DNA of 64,000 bases, taken from contig NZ_JAUGZK010000003.1 of NCBI RefSeq assembly GCF_036327005.1, positions 359,857-423,856 on the forward strand, read 5' to 3'. Position numbers and translations under genes: made by a program. The notes under the pieces were generated by a model. The model searched no databases and had not been told where the DNA came from. It worked only from the letters and a program-made list of their open reading frames with translations. Positions 35,013 to 42,934 of this stretch are shown here, in pieces; positions within the stretch are counted from its first letter, which is position 1, and each line of letters opens with the position of its first letter. Source of the DNA: Alkalimonas mucilaginosa. Lineage in GTDB: Bacteria; Pseudomonadota; Gammaproteobacteria; Enterobacterales; Alteromonadaceae.

Positions 35013-36986
35013 CTAGCCCCCTGTCGCACACTGCTGCGTGAAATGAATGAACTCTTTTGCTTTCATCGGCTGTGCCAGTAAAAAACCCTGAAATTGATCA
35101 CACGCCATTTCTTTTAATAGCTCCAACTCAAAATGGGTCTCAACGCCCTCTGCAACGACTAACAGCTGAATATCGTGCGACATCCGAATAATGTTGCGTA
35201 CCATGCTTTGTACAGCAAGTGAACTTTCAAGGTCATCAATCAGGCTTTTATCCAATTTGATTGCATCAGCCGGAAGCCTCGATAAGTAAGACAAGGAGGA
35301 ATAGCCGCAGCCAAAATCATCAATGTAAATTTTGCAACCCAGCTCACGTAGGCACTGCATTTGCAGCTGACAATTTTGCAAATCCTGCACCAGGTAGGTT
35401 TCAGTAAGCTCAAAACAGAGCATTGATGGATCTATCTGATACTGCCTCAACAAATCAGCCACAAAGCTTACCAGGCTACTATCTTCTTTGAGCTGCCTGC
35501 CTGACACATTGACAGCGATCGGTAAAGTCCCTGCACCACTTTGTTGCCACTCTGCAAGCTGTTGACAAACGTTTTTCAACACCCAACGGCCAATCTCTAA
35601 AATTTGCCCATCCCGCTCAGCAATAGGAACAAAAACCGCAGGTGAAACCCAGCCATGCTTTTGCGGCTCAAACCAGCGCAACAAGGCTTCTGCCCCTACA
35701 ACCTTGCCATCACAATTCATTTTTGGCTGAAACTTCAGTTGAAGCTGCTGCTCCAACTCCGGTTGCAACAAAGCTCTGCTGATTTCAAAATTTCGCCGGT
35801 AGTCCTTGACCAATTGCTCATCGAAACGGCAAAACGAGTGGCGGGCTGATTTCGCCTGATGCGTCATGCAAAGGCGCATTGGACTCAATAATTCTTTGAG
35901 AGATAGGCCGTCTTCCGGCGCCATGCCATAAACACCAAACAACCTGATTTGCCCCATTTTATACTGACGGGACATGGCTGTCTGAAACGCCTCACAGAAC
36001 TGCTCCAAGCGTTGCAATACCCCCTGCTCACTATCAACATCCGTCAACAGCAGCAAGAAACGATCACTATTGAGGTAACACAGCTTCTCTGTGCCTTTGA
36101 GTGTTTGGACCAATGCTTCGGTAATGCTAACAACAAGCGGATCAGTGGTTCGAAAGCCCAACAGATCATTTAGCACGTCAAATTGACTGATACCAAGCGT
36201 GATAACAGAACAACATCGGTGCGCTTGCAGGCAGCTTTGCAGCACAGCAGATAATTCTTCCTCTGAGGCAAGCTGAACCTGAGGCGGAAAATCAGGCCCG
36301 CCAACCAGTGAAACTTCACGTGAAAGTTGAACGAGCTGTCCAAAATCATCCGTCAAATAACGCTCCAACAAGATGGGCTCTTGTTGACGGTCCCAGACCA
36401 GTAACGCATCCAACTTGCCCTGGCAAAAATGGAGCAAGTCTTGCACTTCAGAACCGCTCACCAAGAGTGACAATGCTTGTCCTGCGCCAGCTAGCTCCGG
36501 CAGTAAAAGTTGAGCTGCCGCATTAGCTCGTTGCAGGGTACCGGTTTTATCCAACTCAATAAGCGCTGCATGGCTGCCTAACAGCAATTGATCGCGCTCA
36601 CTTTTTTGCTGTTGCCGGTAAAATGCGTTGTAAGCATCCTCGACTTGTTGCAGCATGTCGGACTCATCCCAAGGCTTTTCCAAGAAACGAAATGCAAGGC
36701 CGTCATTTAACAGCTCCACTACAGATTTATAGTCGGCATAGCCACTTAGCACCAAATTAATGGTCTGGGGCCAACGAGCCCGCACAACGCGCAACAGCTC
36801 AGCGCCGGACATTTCAGGCATTCTAAAATCAGTGATGATCACAGGGAAAAAACCTAATGTCAGCTGCTCAATAGCCTCGCTTCCACTGCTTGCCGTCACA
36901 ACATGGTAGCCATGGCGACAAAACAAACGCTTTAGAGCTTTAAGCACACTTTGTTCATCATCAACCAGCAGAATTGCCTGTTGCAT
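35013..36986 (-). CDS. Response regulator with degenerate GGDEF and intact EAL
   Basis: A 657-aa cytoplasmic protein. The receiver domain (about 3-120) has ILLVDDEQSV, phospho-Asp in VIITDFRMPEMSG and LEKPWD. A PAS-like linker region (about 140-225) follows. The GGDEF-fold domain (about 230-370) has NSDRF (near 300) in place of GGDEF, so it is not a cyclase. The EAL domain (about 400-650) keeps EALLRW, NVSGRQL, ELTETY, DDFGCGYSS, KLDKS, AEGVET and QGF. The expected role is phosphorylation-controlled c-di-GMP breakdown. GAGGT lies 6 nt upstream of the ATG; the HTH-REC stop is 2 nt before it, and its own stop overlaps the leader of the HDOD gene. Confidence 0.9.
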   Translation of the reverse strand: MQQAILLVDDEQSVLKALKRLFCRHGYHVVTASSGSEAIEQLTLGFFPVIITDFRMPEMSGAELLRVVRARWPQTINLVLSGYADYKSVVELLNDGLAFRFLEKPWDESDMLQQVEDAYNAFYRQQQKSERDQLLLGSHAALIELDKTGTLQRANAAAQLLLPELAGAGQALSLLVSGSEVQDLLHFCQGKLDALLVWDRQQEPILLERYLTDDFGQLVQLSREVSLVGGPDFPPQVQLASEEELSAVLQSCLQAHRCCSVITLGISQFDVLNDLLGFRTTDPLVVSITEALVQTLKGTEKLCYLNSDRFLLLLTDVDSEQGVLQRLEQFCEAFQTAMSRQYKMGQIRLFGVYGMAPEDGLSLKELLSPMRLCMTHQAKSARHSFCRFDEQLVKDYRRNFEISRALLQPELEQQLQLKFQPKMNCDGKVVGAEALLRWFEPQKHGWVSPAVFVPIAERDGQILEIGRWVLKNVCQQLAEWQQSGAGTLPIAVNVSGRQLKEDSSLVSFVADLLRQYQIDPSMLCFELTETYLVQDLQNCQLQMQCLRELGCKIYIDDFGCGYSSLSYLSRLPADAIKLDKSLIDDLESSLAVQSMVRNIIRMSHDIQLLVVAEGVETHFELELLKEMACDQFQGFLLAQPMKAKEFIHFTQQCATGG

Positions 36987-36988
36987 AA

Positions 36989-37561
36989 TTACCTCACAAA
37001 TGCCCGTAAATTAAGCATTTTCTGTACTTTGGCCAGTAGCACATCGGCATCAAATGGCTTCATTAAGTAATCATTGGCGCCAAGTTCCACCGCTTTTTCA
37101 AGCTCAGGCTCTGGTAAACCGGAAATAACCAGCAGCCGGATATCGTTAAACTCAGGCTGCTGTCGAATAACCCGGATCACATCAAAACCATTGAATCCGG
37201 GCATCGCCAAATCAATGGTCATCAAATCAGGGGCTTGTTGCAGTACCAGCATACCGGCTTCAAAACCACCCGCGGCTTCCACAACATCCAGTTCTAGTCG
37301 TTGCAAGGTTCGTCGGATGACAGAGCGAATACCCGCTTCGTCATCTACTACCAACACTCGCGGATGTGCGGACAGGCTTGGCGGAACAGGCATGCCCTGC
37401 TTTTCCAGAAACTCAATAAAATCGGCAACCTGCACCCGGTAATTGCCCCGCCCTGGTAGTTTGTGGCCTTTTAATTCACCAGATGCGATCCAGCGACTGA
37501 CGGTTCGATGATGCACATCGCAATAGCTGGCAATTTCACTCGGTTTTAATGTTCTTAGCAT
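36989..37561 (-). CDS. N-terminal helix-turn-helix fused to a receiver domain
   Basis: A 190-aa protein with an inverted response-regulator order. Residues 1-55 form an excisionase/MerR-like DNA-binding domain (LKPSEIASYCDVHHRTVSRW, then ASGELKGHKLPGRGNYRVQ and DFIEFLEKQG). Residues 65-190 form a receiver: RVLVVDDEAGIRS, phospho-Asp in LMTIDLAMPGFNG, Ser in LLVISGLPE, Lys in YLMKPFDAD. All phosphorylation residues are present. It is the first gene of the REC-GGDEF-EAL/REC-HDOD operon and divergent from the HD-GYP/FIST operon. It is the only DNA-binding protein in the signalling island, so it is the best candidate to control both promoters. The ribosome site is weak. Confidence 0.85.
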   Translation of the reverse strand: MLRTLKPSEIASYCDVHHRTVSRWIASGELKGHKLPGRGNYRVQVADFIEFLEKQGMPVPPSLSAHPRVLVVDDEAGIRSVIRRTLQRLELDVVEAAGGFEAGMLVLQQAPDLMTIDLAMPGFNGFDVIRVIRQQPEFNDIRLLVISGLPEPELEKAVELGANDYLMKPFDADVLLAKVQKMLNLRAFVR

Positions 37562-37601
37562 AGTACAACTCAGCTAGCTTGATTTACTGTCGAGGATAGC
37601 A

Positions 37602-37632
37602 TACATTTAATATGATTGCGACAAATGAGACA
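37602..37632 (+). promoter_or_regulatory. Two-box element upstream of the FIST operon
   Basis: TACATT (37602-37607), 12 nt, then GACAAATGAGACA (37620-37632), 25 nt before the first ATG of the operon. The same boxes with the same 12-nt spacing and orientation occur upstream of the REC-CheC operon at 48976-49006. A -10-like TATGAT lies between the boxes here, placing the second box near the transcription start. Function is inferred. Confidence 0.4.
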
Positions 37633-37657
37633 AATACGCCACCGAGAGGGCTTTATC

Positions 37658-39013
37658 ATGACCGCTGCCACCGCCAAAAAACCTGTGATGCTGTGCGTTG
37701 ATGACGAGCCAAGCATCTTAAATGCCCTCAAACGATTGTTTTTCCCAGTCGGTTTAGATATTGAGCTGGCGACCAACGGCCGGGATGCGATCAGGATACT
37801 GGAGTCAAAACAAGTACATCTGATTATTTCAGACATGCGCATGCCCGAAATGAATGGCGCTGAATTTTTAGCAAAAGCCCTAGAGATTCAACCCGATGCT
37901 TACCGGATCCTCATGACCGGTTACAGCGATATGACTTCAACTATTGCTGCCATCAACGATGGTCGCATTCACCGCTACGTGCAAAAGCCATGGAACAACA
38001 AAGATTTGCTCAACACTGTGAAAGATGGCTTAAAGCTGTTTCATCTCGAGCAAGCCAACAAACGGATGCAACAACAAATTGGCTTGCAAAACAAAGAGTT
38101 GAAAGAGTTAAATCATAACCTTGAGGAAATGGTGCATCAACGCACAGTTCAACTGAAGAAAACGCTGACACAACTCCGGGCCAGCATGGCGCGTTCTGAG
38201 CAAGAAAAACAAAATAACCTGGATATCCTCTACAACGTGATTAGCATACACCCTTCAATCAGCGCAGGTTTTGCCGCAAATGTATCCAACCTGGCTAAAG
38301 CCATTGCTGAAAAAATGCAGTTACCGGCCAAAGACATTGAAAACGTAGCTCTAACCGCCCTGTTGCATGAAATCGGCATGATTGGACTACCTGCTGATTT
38401 GTTAAAAAAACCCTACCATCAGCTGGAAGGGTTGGAAAAGCAGCAATTTATGGAGCACGCCTCGCATGCAGAGTTGATTTTATCACCAGCACCTCATTTA
38501 CGCGCTGTTGTGGAGGGGATCTGCTGCCAGTATGCGCACTTTAATGGTTCGGGCTACCCGGCAGAGCTGAAAGAAACGCAGATTCCTTTACCTGCCCGCG
38601 TTTTAGCAGTGGCCAGAGATTATTGGTTGCTGATGACCCGTCGTAGTTACAGCAAGGTTTTAACGCCCAAAGAGGCGTGCACCATGATTATGCGAGCAAG
38701 CCACAGTTTGTACGACCCGGATGTGATTGTCGCTTTTGAAGCCTGCTATCAAAAAAGCCGTGATATTTTTATTAACAGTATTCGCGATGGTTTCAGCATT
38801 GATGAACTCAAACCCGGCATGCGACTCCGCTCTGCTCTTTACAATGAAACCAAAATTTTGCTACTACCTAAAGGCTGTGAGCTAACCCCCGCTTTGATTG
38901 ATAAACTTAAAAAATATCAACGACAGCATCATCAAGAACTTAAGATTGATATCGCTCCGGAAGACTCCGTCGCAACAGCATCTGAAGCGCCGAATGCGCC
39001 AAGTGAGGCCTGA
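37658..39013 (+). CDS. Response regulator with degenerate HD-GYP domain
   Basis: A 451-aa protein. Start at 37658 (GAGGG upstream), not the longer in-frame start at 37616. The receiver (about 8-125) has VMLCVDDEPS, phospho-Asp in LIISDMRMPEMNG and VQKPWN. A long coiled coil follows (about 130-200). The C-terminal domain (about 205-370) is recognisably HD-GYP: ALTALLHEIGMIGLP, EHASHAELIL, FNGSGYPAELK. The metal and catalytic positions are altered, however: HD is HE, the following Lys is Met, the first His is absent, the HHE before DGSGYP is replaced (CQYAHFNGSGYP), and VAD is VAR. Hydrolysis of c-di-GMP is unlikely; a binding or scaffold role is more plausible. The stop abuts the FIST start codon. 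Confidence 0.87.
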   Translation: MTAATAKKPVMLCVDDEPSILNALKRLFFPVGLDIELATNGRDAIRILESKQVHLIISDMRMPEMNGAEFLAKALEIQPDAYRILMTGYSDMTSTIAAINDGRIHRYVQKPWNNKDLLNTVKDGLKLFHLEQANKRMQQQIGLQNKELKELNHNLEEMVHQRTVQLKKTLTQLRASMARSEQEKQNNLDILYNVISIHPSISAGFAANVSNLAKAIAEKMQLPAKDIENVALTALLHEIGMIGLPADLLKKPYHQLEGLEKQQFMEHASHAELILSPAPHLRAVVEGICCQYAHFNGSGYPAELKETQIPLPARVLAVARDYWLLMTRRSYSKVLTPKEACTMIMRASHSLYDPDVIVAFEACYQKSRDIFINSIRDGFSIDELKPGMRLRSALYNETKILLLPKGCELTPALIDKLKKYQRQHHQELKIDIAPEDSVATASEAPNAPSEA

Positions 39014-40192
39014 ATGTTTTCCATCGACAGCCATCACATCACCGCATCAAGCACTGCCGAGGCGGCAGAGCAGCTCAAGTCGCAGCTTGTCAGCAACGAC
39101 TGTCAGTTTGTGATTGGGTTTTGTGAAGCGGCCCTACTTAAAGCCTTGCCAGGCGAGCTGAACCTGACATCACCCTGCCTGTTTACCAGCTCCTGCCTGG
39201 GTAGTTCCAATGAGCAACAGCTATCACTGCAACAGCACAGCATCAGTATGCTGCAATTTAAAGATAAAGCGGGCTTTTATGGTGTTGCCAGCAGCCAGGC
39301 ATCTACTGACGTCCGCTCTGCTGCAGCCCAAACTCTGCTTAACGCGATGGAAAAAAGTGGTCGCGGCCACCTTTCACCTCAGCTTATCTGGTGTTTTCAA
39401 ACCCCTGGGCAAGAGGAGCAGGTACTATTGGGCATCCAGGATATCGTGGGCACCAAAGTGCCGGTTTTTGGTGGCAGCAGTGCAGACAATACCATCGAAG
39501 GACAATGGGGGCTGCATGATGGTAGCAAAAGACTGTCTCATGGCTTTATCATTGCGGTGCTCTATCCATCCGTACCTGTGCTCGGTTATTTTGGCAGTGG
39601 CTACGAGCTTACCGGGCGGTCAGGAACAGTGACAAAGGTCAGCGGAAGAAAGTTGCAGGAAATCGATGGCCAGCCGGCTGTCGATGTCATCAATACATGG
39701 CGAACACAACTCGGGCACCCTATGCTTGAAGATGGCAATGTGCTGGCTGCATCCACCATGACACCAATAGCACGACTAAAAAGCAGCAGCGATATTCCGT
39801 TGTTGCTGCTAAGCCATCCGGCAATGGCATCCAACGGCTGCCTGGATTTATTTTCAGAAGTGCATCCGGGTGAAACGCTGCATCTGGCCTCTGGTTCAAC
39901 AAGGCAACTGCTCGAGCGCGGGCCTCAGGTCATTCGAACCGCTCGCGACATCGCGAAACTAAGGGGCATGTTGTCGCTTGAGGGAGCCATCATCATTTTT
40001 TGTGGTGGCTGTATGCTGGCCATTCAGAATGCCATGGCCGAAGTGCAGGCCGCCATGGCAGCGGAACTTCCGGATCTTCCTTTTATCATGGGCTTTACCT
40101 TTGGGGAGCAAGGGACCTTTAGCGATGGAGAAAGTCGCCATGGCAACCTGATGATTTCGTGCACACTGTTTGGAGGTGATCGTGAAACCTAA
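39014..40192 (+). CDS. FIST-domain sensory protein (NosP-like)
   Basis: A 392-aa cytoplasmic protein of FIST_N (about 20-200) and FIST_C (about 215-370). Recognisable parts are LFTSSCLGSSNEQQLS, VFGGSSADNTIEGQW, LGYFGSGYELTGRSGTVTKV and GCMLAIQNAMAEVQ..LPFIMGFTFGEQG. FIST proteins are signal-input modules. The NosP subfamily binds haem, senses nitric oxide and is encoded beside histidine kinases such as NahK in Pseudomonas aeruginosa. Here the gene is followed, with an 11-nt overlap, by a histidine kinase, the same arrangement. Haem binding is not shown by the sequence. The FIST call is strong; NosP function is inferred. Confidence 0.85.
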   Translation: MFSIDSHHITASSTAEAAEQLKSQLVSNDCQFVIGFCEAALLKALPGELNLTSPCLFTSSCLGSSNEQQLSLQQHSISMLQFKDKAGFYGVASSQASTDVRSAAAQTLLNAMEKSGRGHLSPQLIWCFQTPGQEEQVLLGIQDIVGTKVPVFGGSSADNTIEGQWGLHDGSKRLSHGFIIAVLYPSVPVLGYFGSGYELTGRSGTVTKVSGRKLQEIDGQPAVDVINTWRTQLGHPMLEDGNVLAASTMTPIARLKSSSDIPLLLLSHPAMASNGCLDLFSEVHPGETLHLASGSTRQLLERGPQVIRTARDIAKLRGMLSLEGAIIIFCGGCMLAIQNAMAEVQAAMAAELPDLPFIMGFTFGEQGTFSDGESRHGNLMISCTLFGGDRET

Positions 40193-41573
40193 CGAGAGCC
40201 TGTTGGATAAACTGCATCAGCTGCAAATCAAAAATAGGGAGCTGGAGCAGGTGCACTTGTTGCAGACACTTATTCTGGACGGCCTGCATGTTATTTTAAC
40301 GATCGATGACATCGATACACTCTTCGCACAGTTTTTTGGGCTACTGCGCCAGGCGTTAAACTTTGATGCCGCTGTCATGACCCAACTAAGCAAAGACCAG
40401 ACACAGCTACTTCCTGTTAGCAGCACAGAAACCGATAACAGTGGTGCACTAAGTATTGTGCAGCATGTCCACCAGAAAGGTCTGCAACGCCCACTGAATG
40501 CTTTTCATATTTCTTTACTGTTGGAAAAACCATTGCCGCTTAGCTCCCCTTGGGCCAACATGCGCTCACTGCTCGGAATTGATATTCGAACGCAGCATGC
40601 TGACTACCAGCTGTGGATTTTTTCTAGTCAACGTGCTGCCTTTGGGCCCCATGATCTGACTTTATTGCAGCAGTTTTCCAGCTTTGCCGGCAGTACCATA
40701 AACCAGGTGGAAAAACGTCGCCTGCAAGAACAACAAAAAGAGCTAGAAGCCAAGCAAGACCAGATTGAAAAAGTGCTGATGTCATCAGAAAAAATGGCCT
40801 CATTGGGCCAAATGGCCGCTGGCGTTGCACATGAAATCAACAACCCGCTCAGTTATGTACTTAGCAATATTCAAAACCTCGCCTACAACCACGAGCAGCT
40901 GCACCAGCTAATCGAAGCGCTAAAGCACGAAGTTGCTGCCGACAAAGCCCAGTCCATCCTTGAACACTACCGCTACCAAGCCATTTGTGCCGATACTGAC
41001 GACATCATGGCTGAAATGACCGAGGGGGCAACACGGGTTAAAGACATCGTCAAAAGCCTAAGGCAATTTTCGCATCCGGACCAAAGCAAGGTTGACGATA
41101 TTGATTTGGCCGAACTGATTGACAACACCTTGCGAGTGGCCTGGAATCAGATTAAGTACAGCGCCCAGGTTGAAAAGAATTACGGCAACAAACGCATTGT
41201 TGTCACTGCCAGGGCTGCTCAACTGTCACAGGTATTGCTGAATATACTGGTCAATGCAGCTCAGGCCTGCGATGACAACCGGGGGCTCATTCAAATTACC
41301 TTATGCGACGATAAAGACAACGCATTTATTGAAATTAAAGACAATGGTTGTGGTATCCCTGAAGACACCCTGTCCAAAATATTTGATCCCTTTTTCACCA
41401 CCAAAGCCGTTGGCAAAGGCACTGGGTTAGGCTTGGCAATCTCCAAGGCTATTATTGAACAACACAGTGGTAGCATTCAGGTTATCAGTCAACCCAATCA
41501 AGGTACCAGCTTTGTGATCGCTTTACCGAAACAACCAGATCTTAGCAACTATCATGCAGATGACTATCTTTGA
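40182..41573 (+). CDS. GAF-type sensor histidine kinase downstream of FIST gene
   Basis: A 463-aa soluble kinase starting at GTG 40182 with GGAGG 5 nt upstream; a TTG at 40170 is in frame but lacks a site. A GAF-like domain (about 25-165) is followed by a coiled coil and HisKA with MASLGQMAAGVAHEINNPLSY. HATPase_c has LNILVNAAQACDD, DNGCGIPEDTLSKIFDPFFTT and GKGTGLGLAISK. No transmembrane helix or receiver domain is present, so it must act on a separate regulator. The coupling to the FIST gene suggests that FIST controls this kinase. Likely receivers are the REC proteins in the flanking operons. Confidence 0.87.
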   Translation: MKPNESLLDKLHQLQIKNRELEQVHLLQTLILDGLHVILTIDDIDTLFAQFFGLLRQALNFDAAVMTQLSKDQTQLLPVSSTETDNSGALSIVQHVHQKGLQRPLNAFHISLLLEKPLPLSSPWANMRSLLGIDIRTQHADYQLWIFSSQRAAFGPHDLTLLQQFSSFAGSTINQVEKRRLQEQQKELEAKQDQIEKVLMSSEKMASLGQMAAGVAHEINNPLSYVLSNIQNLAYNHEQLHQLIEALKHEVAADKAQSILEHYRYQAICADTDDIMAEMTEGATRVKDIVKSLRQFSHPDQSKVDDIDLAELIDNTLRVAWNQIKYSAQVEKNYGNKRIVVTARAAQLSQVLLNILVNAAQACDDNRGLIQITLCDDKDNAFIEIKDNGCGIPEDTLSKIFDPFFTTKAVGKGTGLGLAISKAIIEQHSGSIQVISQPNQGTSFVIALPKQPDLSNYHADDYL

Positions 41574-41584
41574 GACACCACATA

Positions 41585-42928
41585 ATGGCAATTGAGCAGG
41601 ACAAGCTTTCTGGTTTATCCAAAACTCTGTTTAGCATCTCAGAGCTGAGTTATGCAGATTTGGCAGAAAGCACCTACTTTGCCAGATTGCATCAATGCGT
41701 GCATCAACTGGTGCACTGCGATAATTTTATGATTGTGCTCTATCATCCAACGCAGTTGTCTCTGGAAATTGCCTACTTCGCTGATCAAAAAGACGCCTGC
41801 CCTGCCACCACACACTTTGCACTTGGGGATGGCATTACCTCCTATGTCATTCGTAAGCGTAAGCCGGTGCTGCTCGATGCCGAAGACATCCAAGAGCTCA
41901 TACAGCTGGGCGAAATTGCGAGTGTACTTGGCCATCTTGACAGCATTGCCAGTTGGTTGGGTGTCCCCATGCTGCTTGAGGATGAGCTGTTGGGGGTGCT
42001 GGTTATTCAGAGTTATTCCAGCGATGTGAAGTACCAAACCACCGATCTGGAGCTGCTTGCATACGTTGCGACCCACCTGGCTGCTCACTTTGAGCGCCGT
42101 AAAGCGCATCGGGAGCGCCAGCAACTGATGCAACTGCTGGCAGAGAAAAACCAACAGCTCGAGAAAGCACTGCACCAACTCAAAAAACAGGAGCTTTCGT
42201 TAATTCAACAACAGCGCATGGCCAGCTTTGGCAAGCTGGCAGAAAGCCTGGCTCATGAAATTAACAGTCCTCTGGGGGCAACTTTGTGCAATCTGCAATT
42301 ACTTCAGCATTATGTGGAAATACTGCCCAAGGTAATTCCAGAACAAGCTATGGAGGCAATTACATGCCTTACCCCGGAGTTTCCGGAGCTGCTGATGGAT
42401 GCCAAACAACTGGTCGCAGAAACAGAAGCTGCAGCAAGCAAAATTGAAACTGTGGTCAAGCAACTCACCTTATTCCATCACCACGATAGCAGCAGTAATA
42501 CACCGGTTAACGTCCATACGCTGCTGCAGTCGGTTGCCTTGCTGCTAAAAAGCACCCATCATCAGTTGATCCCTGTCGAGATTGATTGCAATAGCATGCT
42601 TCAGCTAAACACCAACAAGGCCAAACTGGTTCAGGTACTTTTTGGTCTGCTGGAAAATGCCATGGAGCATGGCAAACCACCGCTTAAAATGCAGGCCTTG
42701 TTGGATGAAAGCGAGCATCATGTTCTGCTACGAGTGATTGATCAAGGGGCGGGAGTTGCAGCGAATTTACTGCAAGATCTGCAACACCGGCAAGAGATGG
42801 CCAAAACAGATCACAAAGGGCTTGGTTTAGCACTTTGCGTGCATACGGTGCAAGAATTAAAAGGCACACTGTCATTGCAGCCTCAGCATGACGGCCACAC
42901 CTGCTTTGAAGTGCGGCTGCCCTTATAG
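41585..42928 (+). CDS. GAF-domain histidine kinase
   Basis: A 447-aa soluble kinase. The ATG at 41585 is 11 nt after the previous stop. The GAF domain (about 25-170) has FALGDGITSYVIRKRKPVL and SWLGVPMLLEDELLGVLVIQ. A coiled coil leads to HisKA with MASFGKLAESLAHEINSPLGA. The ATPase domain is divergent: the N-box is LLENAMEHG, the G1 box DQGAGVAAN and the G2 box GLGLALC, with a shortened lid (QDLQHRQEMAKTDHKG). It is last in the HD-GYP*/FIST/kinase operon and ends 6 nt from the convergent PAS-chemoreceptor gene. Activity is likely but the catalytic domain is more diverged than in its neighbour. Confidence 0.85.
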   Translation: MAIEQDKLSGLSKTLFSISELSYADLAESTYFARLHQCVHQLVHCDNFMIVLYHPTQLSLEIAYFADQKDACPATTHFALGDGITSYVIRKRKPVLLDAEDIQELIQLGEIASVLGHLDSIASWLGVPMLLEDELLGVLVIQSYSSDVKYQTTDLELLAYVATHLAAHFERRKAHRERQQLMQLLAEKNQQLEKALHQLKKQELSLIQQQRMASFGKLAESLAHEINSPLGATLCNLQLLQHYVEILPKVIPEQAMEAITCLTPEFPELLMDAKQLVAETEAAASKIETVVKQLTLFHHHDSSSNTPVNVHTLLQSVALLLKSTHHQLIPVEIDCNSMLQLNTNKAKLVQVLFGLLENAMEHGKPPLKMQALLDESEHHVLLRVIDQGAGVAANLLQDLQHRQEMAKTDHKGLGLALCVHTVQELKGTLSLQPQHDGHTCFEVRLPL

Positions 42929-42934
42929 ATTACT

